Assembly: GCF_042767895.1 (NCBI RefSeq)
Contig: NC_091550.1
Location: 21,290,281 to 21,317,780 of the forward strand
DNA length: 27,500 bases
Direction of reading: 5' to 3'
DNA from: Penaeus vannamei
Taxonomy: Eukaryota; Arthropoda; Malacostraca; Decapoda; Penaeidae
The first letter of the stretch is position 1. The number at the start of each line of letters is the position of its first letter. The position numbers and the translations under genes are program-made. This document shows, one piece after another, positions 8,703-22,055 of the stretch. The notes beneath the pieces were generated by a model. It did not search any database. It saw only the letters and a program-made list of their open reading frames with translations, and was not told where the DNA came from.

Positions 8703-11700
8703 CCTTTTTTTTTTTTTATTATGGTAATCAATATATTTTGGTATTCTCAAGTTAGCTAGCTGGCAATTCTGCTTTCTCCATCATCCAATAGCCAAGGCTG
8801 TGATTCTCTGACAACCATGTGCAGTTAGTGCCATTAGTACCTTGCAAAAGGGGGGGACTAAGTACCAGCTACACTTCAGAACATGATGTAAATGCCATAT
8901 AATGCATCAAGATTGACAAAGAGATCAGAATTTTGAAAAAAAATGTGGAGGAAAAAGTATCCTCTACTTCAAAGTCCGATATCTCAAAACTACACCTTTG
9001 TCAACTTTTTCATTATTCCCCATACCTACTCGGGCAATTCTAATGGGGTTGGGACCATTTGAAAACTGAATAAATTTGCAATTTTTTGTACAAAGCAATT
9101 CTCATTTTAGGAGACAGAAGTCCATAGTTTATATTTTATATTCATAAGAGTGAACATTAAAAAAAAAAAAAAAAAAAAAAAAATCCTACTCAACTAAGAG
9201 AAAATTCCAAAATCCATCTGTACAAGATTTAGGTATTGCTATAGAGTATATGTGGTATTTTCTTCATCAAGTTCAGTCAATGGATAACTAAGATACATAA
9301 TTTATTTTGATTTTTCAAAACCTTGTTTTTTTTCTAAGAACTTCATTGTTTATTATCCAAATGATATGAATCTTGGTGGTGTAAATCATAGTATATGTAT
9401 ATATAACACATAAAAAAATCCAATAATTGCTCTTCTAGAACGTAACACCCCCTAAAAGATGATGGCCAGTGCTTAGCAGGGTGGTCAAAACACTAATATT
9501 TCTGACACTGTTTTGAGAGTAGTCCATATGGTCAGACCAACATAAGTTTCATGGGGAGGCTGTCTCAGAGGGTAATCTTGGCAACATCTTGTAGGAGTTT
9601 CAGTAGTCTCTAGTAAATAGTGTAACACTGTATTGATAATGAATCATAGACACAAACAGGCAGGCAAGCAGGCTGTTTTCATTAATTCAGACCAATCTTT
9701 GTCATAGACTGTACAATCAGCTGGAGAGATGAAAACAGTTCTGGCACAAGTATTCAGGGAGGAGTGAGGATGGGCAGGAAACAGATTTAAAAGTCAGATT
9801 AGTCAGGATAAATAATGCATGAGCTTGGGTCTATTACAACTGAAATAGCCATAACCATTGTGTCTTTATCAATAGTATAACTTTTTTCATAAGTTTAAAC
9901 CTTTTTTTAAATTTTGAAATATGTGCTTTGGTGTGCATTTTTTCTTTTCTTTCTTACCACAGGATTTAAATGAAATTGGCTTTAGAAGTTTTTCATCTAA
10001 TTCATAATTTTTCAGCTTTTGCTCCTGGTCTAGCACTATTGTTGTAAAATCTTAACAATTTTTGCAGGATAAAAATCTAGTGTAATAGTTTTAAAAATTC
10101 CAGAACCCTAAGTAAACCTCTCATTCATTCTCAAATTTAATACAGCTAACTTATCAACAAATTCTATCATGCTAATGACAATTGTTCTGCAATTATCTGC
10201 CAAATAACTGAAAAGAGAAGTTATCCTTTTTTTCTACCTACAAACACAGATGGTATGATTTCATCTCATTTGGTTAAAAACTCCAGCTTGAAACAATAAG
10301 GTGTCTTTGCTATTACACCAAAAGAGCCAGGCAGAAATAGGGACATTTACCTACACACTATTATCCTTTCCACACTAACCGTCAATACTGCCCATACTTA
10401 AGCCAATCTTTTAATACTACAGTCGAAGTGAATGAAAGGGTAAAAAGCAGAAGTTAAAAAAGAAAAAAAGAAGAAGAAAAAAAAATCATTACCTGAACTC
10501 ACCTTTAACAATACATCAATTCCCATTTAACCCAATACTACTGGGTAAAGAAATTTGGTAAATGGACATAATAACCGGATTGTTGGTATGCAACGGCAGT
10601 TTCCCATTTGTGCCCAGTTCATCCGGTAGTTTGCGAGCTAATGCATGCTAATGACAATTATTCTGCAATTATCTGCCAATAACTGAAAGAGAAGTTATCC
10701 TTTTTTTCTACCTGTTAAACACAGATGGCATGATTTCATCTCATTTAGTTAAAAACTCCAGCTTGAAACAATAAGGTGTCTTAAGCTATTACACCAAAAG
10801 AGCCAGGCAGAAATGGGACACTACCTACACACCATTATCCTTTCCACACTAACCGTCAATACTGCCCACAAGCCAATCTTTAATACTACAGTCGAAGCAA
10901 GAATGAAAGGGTAAAAAGCAGAAGTTAAAAAAGAAAAAAAGAAGAAGAAAAAAAAACCATTACCTGAACTCACCTTTAACAATACATCAATTCCCATTTA
11001 ACCCAATGCTACTGGGTAAAGAAATTTGGTAAATGGACATAATAACCGGATTGCTGGTATGCAACGGCAGTTTCCCATTTGTGCCCAGTTCATCCGGTAA
11101 TATGCGATACATTTGGCACCCTAAAAGCTTATTTTTTGCTATAATTTATAAAAATATCATAATTTTGAAAGTTTGCCTTCATAATAGGTGCTATTGCCTG
11201 TAATCCCTTTCCATATAAATGAAGCCACTGCTATCGGAGAAAAACAAACTCCGTCAGATGAGCCAATGGCGTAGGAATGGCCTACAGACACTGATGCCAT
11301 CTTTTTTTCAGTCCACAACAACCATGGCATGTGCGCACATATCACTCGGCAGCTAAAGCTTAAAATACGTTATCTTCATTGATTCAATATATTTGCTTAA
11401 CCCATTACCGCCAGTGTATTTTGAAGTCGAAAATAAAAGATTCCGGGCGGCTACAAAGTCGGTGCGCAGGGCTGCCACCCAGACTCTGCCCGCGCACCAG
11501 CCCGCTGCTAGTCAGAGCGCGAGCCCCAATACAGCACCCAGCAATGTTTACATTTTTGGGTGTCTCATATGTGGGACACCGGCCATTACTAAGTTAAAGT
11601 TGACCAGGCTTAGCATTATCAAGTGTATAACAAAAAATTTTAACTTCACTCATTCACTGAATGATGAATGCTTCTTTTATGAAATATTAAACATACAAGT

Positions 11701-14700
11701 GCTACAATATTAAATTCCTACAGTTCTTGAACAGAAACACAGGTCAGTCAAAAAAATATAAAAAATTTGCTTCATTTGTCAAAACCAAAGGTGGAAGTCC
11801 TACAAGCAAAGTGTCTTCTTTACTTATGGGAGCTGCTGGTTCTTCAATCTCCATTGATTTTGACTTTTTAGGAGACACATTTTGTCTCTCAGAGAAATTG
11901 ACCTTTTTGGTGATGGATTTTGTACTGCTCTGGGGTAAGGCCCTGCACATGTCAGACTCTGCACTGTTAACCAAGATGTCCTGCGAATATAAAACATGTT
12001 GAAATTATGATGCACAATAATGGAACTCAAATACAATACTTGGAAAAAATTAAATTTCTCATCAACATTCATCATCATCATTGCGGAGCTAACGCCGACG
12101 GGTGCGTATAGCCACGTTCACCCTTTGCTTGTACCTGCGGGGATCCCTCATGGCAAGTCACAGGGAGTGACCCGGCCCATCTTAAAGCTACTCACCACAG
12201 GCTTGATCAACTGCCTAAGCCACGACTTCTTAGGTCGACTCATTGCAGGCCTCCTCCACCCAGGGTTGTCTTGAACAGAGACAACCTGGTGGGCAGGATC
12301 ATCTCTGAGGAAAGCTAGCCAGGTGGTCAGATAGCCTGAGTTGGCGATCACGGATTGTGCAGGAGCCAGGTCCTTGTGCCAGTCTCACGGTGTAGCCGTT
12401 GGTTGGACACATGGTCCCGCCTAACAGTACCCCATGATCCGGCACAAGGACCTATTACAAAAGGCATCAAGTCGAGACTCCAAAGCGCAGGATAGCAACC
12501 AGGTTTCATCATCGTATAGCAAGACACACCTAAGCTTGGTCCTCTCTGGCACAGGTACCCGGCATCTCCAAATACTCTTATCGAGAGAGTTCATGACCCC
12601 TGCTGCCAGGCCAATCCGTTCACTGACTTCATGGTCTTCTGACAGCCCAGAGTTACGAACTAAACTGCCAAGGCATGTAAAGCTCTCAGTGACTTCAATG
12701 TCCTTACGCAAGCACATACTGACTGAACAGGTTCTCCTAATATATCCCCAAAGTCCTGGATCTTGGTCTTGGTCCCAGGAGACCTCTAGACCTAAGGGCT
12801 TCACTTTGATGACTAAATACCTGCAGAGCCACCACTTAGGATTCCAAAGACTCAGATAGAATGGCAACATCATCAGTAAAGTCAAGGTCGGTAAACTTGA
12901 TATTGTCTTAGAGTTGCTCCACAATGACTTCAAACAGTGGCTCGGTCCAGCATTCAGTCCATGCAAGTGTTGAAAAGCGTTGGTGCAAGGGACACAGCTC
13001 TGCCTCACCTCCTGAACTAACAAGGAAGAAGCTTGACAGGCCCCCACCACACTTTACAGCACTTTCAGTACCAGTGCATACAGACTTGCTATTATTCCAA
13101 TAATCCTTGTTGGAATTCCTCTCAGTCTCAAGATCTCCCAGAGTGATTCCTGTATCAAATGCCTTCTTGAGGTCGCCGTAGGCTGCGAGCAGCCCACGCC
13201 CAAACTCACATCGACGCTTTATAATGACTCGCGTCATTAGGGTACGGTCTATTGTTGATTTCATCAGGATAGAATCCAGATTGCTCTAGTCTCCCATGCC
13301 TCAGTAGGTGATCTCTGGATAATGCCCTCAGAAGGATGTGGGCAAGAACCTTGCTCTGGTATACTGAGCAGCATGATGCCCTCGGTGGTTGCTGCAGTCC
13401 CATCGGTCCCTCTTCCCCTTTCAGAGAGGGATGACCACACCCCTCAACAGGTCAGGGGGAACAGTACCAGACAGCCAGATGGTGAAGCTACAGGACAGCA
13501 TGCAAACCCCGCGCTATGGGTTCACCACCAGCCTTTAACAGTTCAGCTGGGATGCCGCAAATACCCGTTGCTTTACCACTCTTCAGCTTGGAGATCGACA
13601 CCCTACCTTTAGTTAGGGAGGGAGGATCATCACTGATGGGTGGGTCCGGTAACAGAATCTCGGCAATACCCGCATCCAAGTGGGTGGGTCAACCTGGTAC
13701 AACTGCTCAAAATACTCTGCCCAACATTCCTGCACCGCAACTGGATATGAGATGATCTGACCACCTCTACTGAGCGAACTGCTGTCACCTGGGGAAGTGG
13801 GCTGAAAGTTCAGCTTTCTTAGGGCTTGGTATGCAGGACTAAGGTTACTGTCACTAAGAAATGGCCTTCTGACTCCTCAGCAAGGTTCCTAATAAATATG
13901 TCTCCTTGTCCCTTTTTAACAAAGACTGAGTTCTGCGCACCTGAGAACGGTGCAAATCTCAATCACCTGCCAGACGAGCCGCACGACAAGCATCTGTGGC
14001 ATCCAGGTGTCTCCTGCGGGATGAATTTTCGCCTTGCTTTCAAGAGTCCACCAACCATCTCTTGAGCTGCATCGAGTGTTTCATGCTTGAAGGTGTACTA
14101 CAGAAGTACAGGGTCCATCAGATTTTCGAACAAGCAGAAATGACCAGGGTGACTGCCTCATAAACCCCTGGGCACATTCCTCCTTTCAGCTCTGTCCAAG
14201 TGAAACACCCTGGGGTGGTCATTGGTCCCGCTGGGGGGTTTTGAAATGGACTCGGAGGGTAGTTACAACCACCCTATGGTCAGTACTACAGAACTCAGCA
14301 CTCCCATACACCCTGCAATTGTGGAGGATCCTCCAACAAGCAAGCTAACCTATCATGTGGTCGATCTCTTTGGCTGCATTACCCGTATCACTGTACCATG
14401 TCCAGCGATGTGGGTCTGGGCGTTGGTACCAGGAGCCAGAAATCCTCAAATTCTAGGACCTTGCAAAGTCTGGAAAAGGAGGCTATTTTCACTGCCAGTA
14501 TCAGCTCCTGAACCATGAGGACCGACAGACATCTCATAGCCAGCTCGATCACAGCCAGATACTGCATTGAAGTCACCCAGGACAACACGAATATCTCGCC
14601 GGGGGCACCTGTCTGACACAGACACTAGTTTGGCATAGAACATCTCTTTCACATTAAGTTTACAAACATCGGTAGGAGTGTACACAGCAATAAGAGACAT

Positions 14701-17700
14701 GAAGCCAAAAGACAGCTTCAGTCTCATTGCCATTATACGCCTGTTCACTTCTACAGTAACCTCTACCACCGAGGGCTGGAGTTTGCTGGAGATGGCAATG
14801 GCTACCCCTGGAGATGGTGACCATGGCTGCGGCCTGACCAGTAGTAAGCGTAGCCACCTGCCACTCAATCGCCCGCACAGGTCTTCTCACCTCCGAGAGA
14901 GTAGCCACCTCCACTCCCAGCTTCCCCAGTTCTCTCGACAGCAGAAGCAACCGATCATCCTGGACACAAAAGAATGGATGTTCCAAGCCCCCACCCTGAC
15001 TCCCCGCCTGAGGTTTAGCCTCAGCAAACAATTCGGGTGGGAGCTTCACCTCTGGCCACTCCCCGCTGGGCCTGGGTGCTCCACATATAAGGGGACGGCA
15101 GGCTGCAGAACCCACATCCACCTACGGGGCTCCTGAAGGCTTTCCCCCGTAAGCTTTACTCTGGGCTGGCGTCTACCGGCTTAAACGCAGGCAGAACAGC
15201 AGCTCTCGCTCTCGGCCCCAAGTGCGTTCCGGAAGTCTCCCTCCCAGTGGGATCCACAGCCTGCCTTCACTTGCTGGGTAGGAGGAGCACTTCCTCCTCT
15301 TCCCAGCATTTCCATACATATAAAACACTGCCAGTGTTTTTTTATCTCGGGAGGTGGGCTGGCAAGCTCCACCTCCCCCAATATTGCAGAAAACAACTAA
15401 TTTAAAGATACTCCTAATGGGAATTTCTGAATCTGGTATACTGTCACAATCCAAAATTTCTGAATCCTTTCTCATCCTCTCCTGTCTGTGTGCTAGCCTA
15501 CAAGACAGGTTACAAGAGGTAGGTTGGTATGTAGGGAGGAAGGGTCTGCGAGGAGGGGCATTTTGATGAAAGTCTCATCCACTAGCTTACAAAATAATAT
15601 AACAGCACATTATATAATGATCGCATATTTCCTGTATAGTTTATAAGAAAATAAAACACTGTGTCTATACAATCTATGATTGTCCTTTCTGCTAGTGTGG
15701 ATAGTATTGGCACATTCCCAAGGGTGGGTCTCAAAGAGTATATTTTGCATTCTTAAGTGGTTTAATGCATGAAATGAACACTTAAGAATTGCTGTTCTTG
15801 ATTCATCGATGATCTATTGAATAGTTTGAGACCAATTTGAAAAATGTACTCAAATTGGACCAGAAATTAACACTCACCCCTTGCCAGGGACGGGGTCAAT
15901 GAGTATATTTCTGCATTCTTAACTCTGAATGTCAACGGAAAAATAGTGCTTTCCCTTTGGCAATACATTGAAGCTAAATGTTTTCTATACACAATAGATG
16001 GCTCCTGCCAATGCTTAGCCACAAAGGAGTCATTTAGTAGATCTTTGCAACCTAACTTTTCCCTTGAAAAAGCAGGAAAAATGGTTTTTTAATAATGCAA
16101 TCAATATTGACATTGTTATTTTTGTTATAAACGATTATAATTACTATATTGTTACTGACATTACTAACAGCAATATTATCTTATTAGAAAATATTATCAA
16201 AAATCAAGTGAAAAAGGATTACTATACTGTGGTTAGCTGTAATTTTGTGTAAAATTGGCTCATCAGGCAGTACTTGTGGAGCCATTTATATGTGAAAACA
16301 AATTACTGCAATTCAACACACACTATATGGGCAATGGCATGTAGGTGCATGCCATGCCCGGCGGTTTGGGGTTTAATGGATCCGTCAAGGTCTAATGACC
16401 ACCTTTCCCTATTCATTACATCATGAAAAAATTTCAGTTAGAGATAACTGTTAGAGAGTATAGAATTGCACTTTGTTTCATATATAATTTTAACCTCCTA
16501 CTCCCCTATAGGAAGGGGGTACCCCCTAAAAAGTCGAAAAAATCGATTTTTTTTTCTTTCGTCTTCGGTACTATGGCATTAACTACCACAGTTCTTTACT
16601 GAATAGTCCCCCAATAATGCTTAGGTGTTAGATCAACCCTAGCCTAAGCCCGTGTAATTGGCTGATTTTTTAATTTCCTTTTTTTTTTTGGCATGGGAAT
16701 GCTTGACATAGAGGCACTATTTTTGGTTTGCTTTTCCAGCATTAAAAAATCTCATATTTTTTTATTAAGGCAAAATGTAAAATCAGCCAATTACACGGCC
16801 TTAGGACTGCGAGGCTCTAGTAGAAAGCAACAAATTGCATTTAATCTGATCACGAAAATTATTGCCGAGAGTTAGGATGTCCTAAGGTTATCTTAAACAA
16901 AGAACGGAGATACAGCGAATTATGTTTGGCACTCCTTACCAAAGTTTTTTATCTCCTTATTTTTCTCTGAATCTAATGATATTATAAATAAAAAATGCTT
17001 ATTTAGTGTACTTTGTATCATTTTCAATAGGGACGTTTCATTCTGTAGAGGTATGTAATTTTTTTTTTGTTCGTTGTTCATAAAAGTAGATATTTTCTTT
17101 GCCTGTCCAGAAAAGTTGGATGGGAAATGCGAATTTTACCAGAGACAACTAATCTAAACCAGATAAAAACCTTTTTTTAATTCTTTTTTTTTTTTTATTT
17201 TTTTTATTTTTCATTTTATTTATCTTTTTTTTTTGTTTTCTTTCTTTTTTAAGAAATGGGGAACTGTGGATGGTAACATTAGTACAAAATCATCCTAATT
17301 ATAAAGTCCTAGCATAAATACAACATAGTGGTCTCACTTTGTGAATTTTAAAAGTATATGAATTTAGTATATTACTAATTTGAGACTACTCACGGGGGGG
17401 AGGGGCACATGGATGATCACTGGTGTTTATAATTTTCGAGGAGGATCATATGTAATGTGAACGCATCCACACATAAAGTTAAAAAGATTAATCATTTAGT
17501 AGCCTACATAATGATTTTCATATCTAAAATAATAAAATAGATTAGGTTATCCTCTCATACCGCTTTCTTTGATAACTGTCAATTTTAACAGATTGCAAAG
17601 GAGAACAAGTTTAGAGTTACATTAGCCATTTGCACCCATTATCTTTACAAAGAAGTGCATAAAATCATGCAGACGCCTCTAAGTGTTGTGGGATATTTGC

Positions 17701-20510
17701 AAATATATGGTACCTAAGACCCACGGACACGCTCTAAACATATTAATTTTTATCCGGAACGCACAAAACAAATGCGATAGCTTTTTTAACTTTAGGACGA
17801 AGAGTGCGCCCACAAACAAGCTCAAAATTCCATATAGATTTTAATTCAGAGCAGGTATTACGGAGTACTATCATCTTCAATATGAAATAATCTGTATCTC
17901 ACTTATACATCCTGGGTTCAAAAATCTGACTATTTAGGTAACTTCTCTGTAAATGAATTGTCTCTACAAGGTGCACTCACCAATTTCAAATAAATTCAAA
18001 TTTTCCCCATGCTATGTGATGTACCAAACCGTTGAGTAAAATATAACGGAAATATTTCAATCCTTACTTAAAAGGCTATTTTAAGCATTAAGTGCTTCGT
18101 GATTATGATATATGTAGATTACTTCAGAACTAAAACACATTACCGGGGGAGTCTTCAATCGAAGCATATTGGTTTCCTCAGTGTGTAAAAGGACACAAAA
18201 CTTACACATTTTTTCTATATATTTCACAAAAATATTTTGTCATAAATCACAGTGATTTTTTTTTTTCTGATAGCTTGGTATAAAAGTGTCTCTTTGAACA
18301 TTCACGGACTGATATCTATGCGCAATGTCATAATTAAATGCCGTATTTTATCGGTTGCAGCAAGCAGAAGTCCAACACAGGTGTACTCTGGGTGCTCATT
18401 AGCTGACGTACCTCCCCAGGTGCTGAGGGAGTCTCGGCTTCAGCTGCAAGACAACGAGCTGGCAGGAGTGGCCTTAATATTGTCTAGCAAGTTTCCTTCA
18501 TTCAGTGTACCTATACTGATACGCTAGCTAATCTCACTGACCCTCTTGTCCCCCCCCTCATCTGGGACAGTCCCCTTAAGTGAGTTAATACATGAAATGG
18601 AAACTTGAGAATGACTTCTATCTTGATTTCAGGATGACCAATGGTAAATGAGGAGTGTATCTTGTGAGCTGCATACCAAGGAGAGCATCAGTTTAAGTCA
18701 TAGAGAGTTATTATGTCCCACCATTATCACATGCACAGGCTGTATTATGGAAAATGATAATACAAAAAATTATTTCAAAAATAACCTCAATAGAACTCCC
18801 TGATCATTCCAACACAAAGTGTAAATTACCTGCAGATACAGATAATGATAGAAATGTTTAATGAAAACAGTTTGTAAATCCATCTGCCTGCAGCATAATT
18901 GACAAATATAAACCTCAGAAAATAACAATAAGACAGCAAAAATGCCCTCTGCAAAAAACACCACTAATGGCACTGCAAAGAGGAGGCTAGGGAGTCTTGA
19001 AACTATATATGAGTATATGTGTTGGCTGGGCCTACTAAACCAGCCACACCTAGTAGAGTTGCCTCTTCAAGTAAACCCAGTTCCCAAATCTTGGTCCTCC
19101 TGCAAGTCACAAGGCACCTAGATCCAATGGGTTGATAAAAAAAAATCATAGTATAAGAATACTCACTGGATGATATTGTATCTCTGGTGTTTTCTTCATC
19201 TCTGGCTTAACCTTAAAAGATATTTCTGTGTCTTCTTCATCAGTGCTTGCTTCTACTGGCCTCCTTCTGGACACGAGCTGCAAATGCTGCGCCTGCCTCG
19301 TTTTCCTCCCTTTTGTAGTTGTGCTGTAAAGTTTCCATCATTATTAGTTTCTAGCATCACTTATCAAAAGAAAGTAAAATTGATTACAAAGCTTACTTCA
19401 GTTATTACTAGTAATATCTAAATAAATAACCTCACTTACATATAAACACTGATATCTTTTTAATCAAATAAAATCCCAGAAACAGAATTACAACAATCAT
19501 ATTCAAGCAATTCACGAGCCAACTGATGTCCTACTAGGTCATGGCAAAAATTTCACTAATGCTAGGCAAACTTGGGTCCCAGCAGCCGAGATGATAGGGA
19601 AAAAGGAGTGGAAAAGCACTAACATATCCCAAGCCTTGCCAACCTTTATTTGCAATATTATTTGTCATGAATGGGTTAAAAACTGCTGACAACAATTCAA
19701 CTCTTGTTAGAGCATACATTTAACAGCATGTAGCTTAAAAAAGTATAAAATAAAAAAACACATCTTTGGGGATAATGTTAGAGGAGGTGCGTAATTTGTT
19801 TGTTTGTTTCTTTGCCATGTGACACAAATATTTCTAGTATAGGAGGGGAGTTAATAATCTACCAGTAATGTTAATGTGGTTGTCAGTCAATGATTTTATA
19901 CATTATGCTCAGCCTTGTGTGCCTGTCTGTAGTGTCTCAATTGGCTGTATGTTAGCAGGTGATTTGGATACCTGCTTTGCTAACTCAGCCTTCAAACACA
20001 TTTTAAGCTAAAATAAGGTCATTTTATAGAAAGTAAACCTGTAATACATTCCAATCAGTTCTTAAATTGTTAAAATGTAAACAATAAATTTATTAAAAAA
20101 AAAAAAAAAAAAAGTAATGCAAACAGTGACACATAACAGTCCCAAAACACACATCCAAAGCAATATTTGGATGAACACCAAAAGCTATAGTTCTATAATG
20201 CGTTAGTTCTGCAAAATCATCTTTAAACAGTCAGAAACTTCAGCAAACAATATCACATCTAATCTAAGTATTTACATTATTACAATGGTTGATGTTGACA
20301 CATCAGGCCTCCCTCACCAAGGAGAGTTCGAAAGCACTCATGCAGCCAACTGCGTCAGCCCTTGAATGAGGAAAATATTCAAAGTGAGGAGTTTGAAAAA
20401 CAAGTTATACATACTTAGAAAAATCACTTACAATAACTCAATTCCCTCCATTACGCTGGATCTCAATTTCACACAAAACAACACTAACAAATTCTAGGCT
20501 AGTAGGTCTT

Positions 20511-20547
<37 letters not shown>

Positions 20548-21606
20548 CATCTTAAGGAGGTCAGTGTTTGGAGATTTAATTATATATAATAGGAGTTACT
20601 TCTAATTATGCATTATATGGTGAACCTGATGATTATTGGCATTAAAACAAATTCTTAATATGATCTCATTGGTAAATCCTAACAAGACACACCCACACAG
20701 TTTTTTTTAAAAATGCATTTTTTTCTCATATAGTGCCTCTTATCAAAATCCAATTGAATCTTGGTGGGCAACTGTTGAAGGACAGCATGGAAGAAAAATG
20801 ATCTCTGCATTGAGCATTTCAAGGAAGATCAATTTATATCCCCAACATATATAGAAGACAAAGCTTGGAGTGGTTCCATATCTGGTGATAAGGAAGGTTG
20901 ATAAAAGAGGGTAACAAGCTTTGTCTTGCCAAAACATACATGTTTACCTTTGCCGTAGTATGAAGTGCAGAGACCACAGCATTACTGGACTTACAGCACA
21001 AGCGCGGATTTGTGGTCTATGATAAGCAATCATGGCCTTCTACTTCCATGTCTAATAGTGTTGGTTTAAGGTGCTCTTTAAAGGCATTTCCTTACTTTTT
21101 TCTAGCTTCACACAGTCCCATTCCAAATATTTATCAGTTGTGTGATCTCTGATGGCCAAAAATCTTAACTTAATTCATCACAGCAACCTTTGCATCTGGC
21201 AATCCAGCGAAGGCTAGCAACTTTTACCATGAACATTCTGTCAAGACGGAACTTGTAGGTATCCCTGGCGATCTATCACCAAATGGAAAAATAGTCAAAT
21301 GCCTGTTCCTAGAACGCATAAGGTTACCTTTTGCTGGAAGGATAAGGCTATGACAATGACTTGAGGCACTGCAAGTATACTGTAATCAGTCACCCAAAAA
21401 GGTTAAAAGAAATGTATATACATAAAACAATAACCTTATAAACACACACATACCCACACAGAAACTTATGCATATATACAAGCACACCCACATACCCCCA
21501 CACACCCACACCCACACGCATGCACACACGCGTACGCACGCACGCACGCACGCGCACACACACACGCGCACACACACACGCGCACACACACACGTGCACA
21601 TACACA

Positions 21607-21692
<86 letters not shown>

Positions 21693-22017
21693 AAAATCAG
21701 CCATACTCATAATCAATGCCTTTCTGGAAAGATAACTGTTAAATCCAACTAATGTACAGTCAAATGACCTTTAATCAATAGGGAAAGTTCAGGGTTACCA
21801 ACACGAGAAAACATTTAATTTCATTATCAGTAAATCAGCCATGATTGTAGATTCCTTATTTTTAGCCTCATAACAACTCTCCTACCTTAATCAAATTGAA
21901 TGATACAAATTAATTTTTTGTAGAGACTGGACAGGTGTCAAAATTTCACTGTCAGCTCTTGGTACCAAATTAAAAAATGCCCAAAAGTAAATAGTAATAA
22001 ATATATCTATATATACT

Positions 22018-22055
<38 letters not shown>

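Noticed and set aside
8436..8750. Lys- and Phe-rich minus-strand frame
   Set aside because: It is generated by the poly(A) and poly(T) runs.
10490..10520. Minus-strand donor AAAG|GTGAGT as an extra exon in intron 4
   Set aside because: The possible exon before it has stops in the required phase, and the sequence is duplicated in tandem with the same non-coding character.
11157..11345. 62-codon minus-strand frame
   Set aside because: No splice signals in phase with the neighbouring exons and no recognisable domain.
18252..18527. 91-codon + frame as a possible exon
   Set aside because: There is no clear donor or partner exon, and its flank matches a repeat at 15752. Kept only as a low-confidence island.
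21386..21752. Cys/Val and His/Thr repeat frames
   Set aside because: They are translations of the (CA)n microsatellite.
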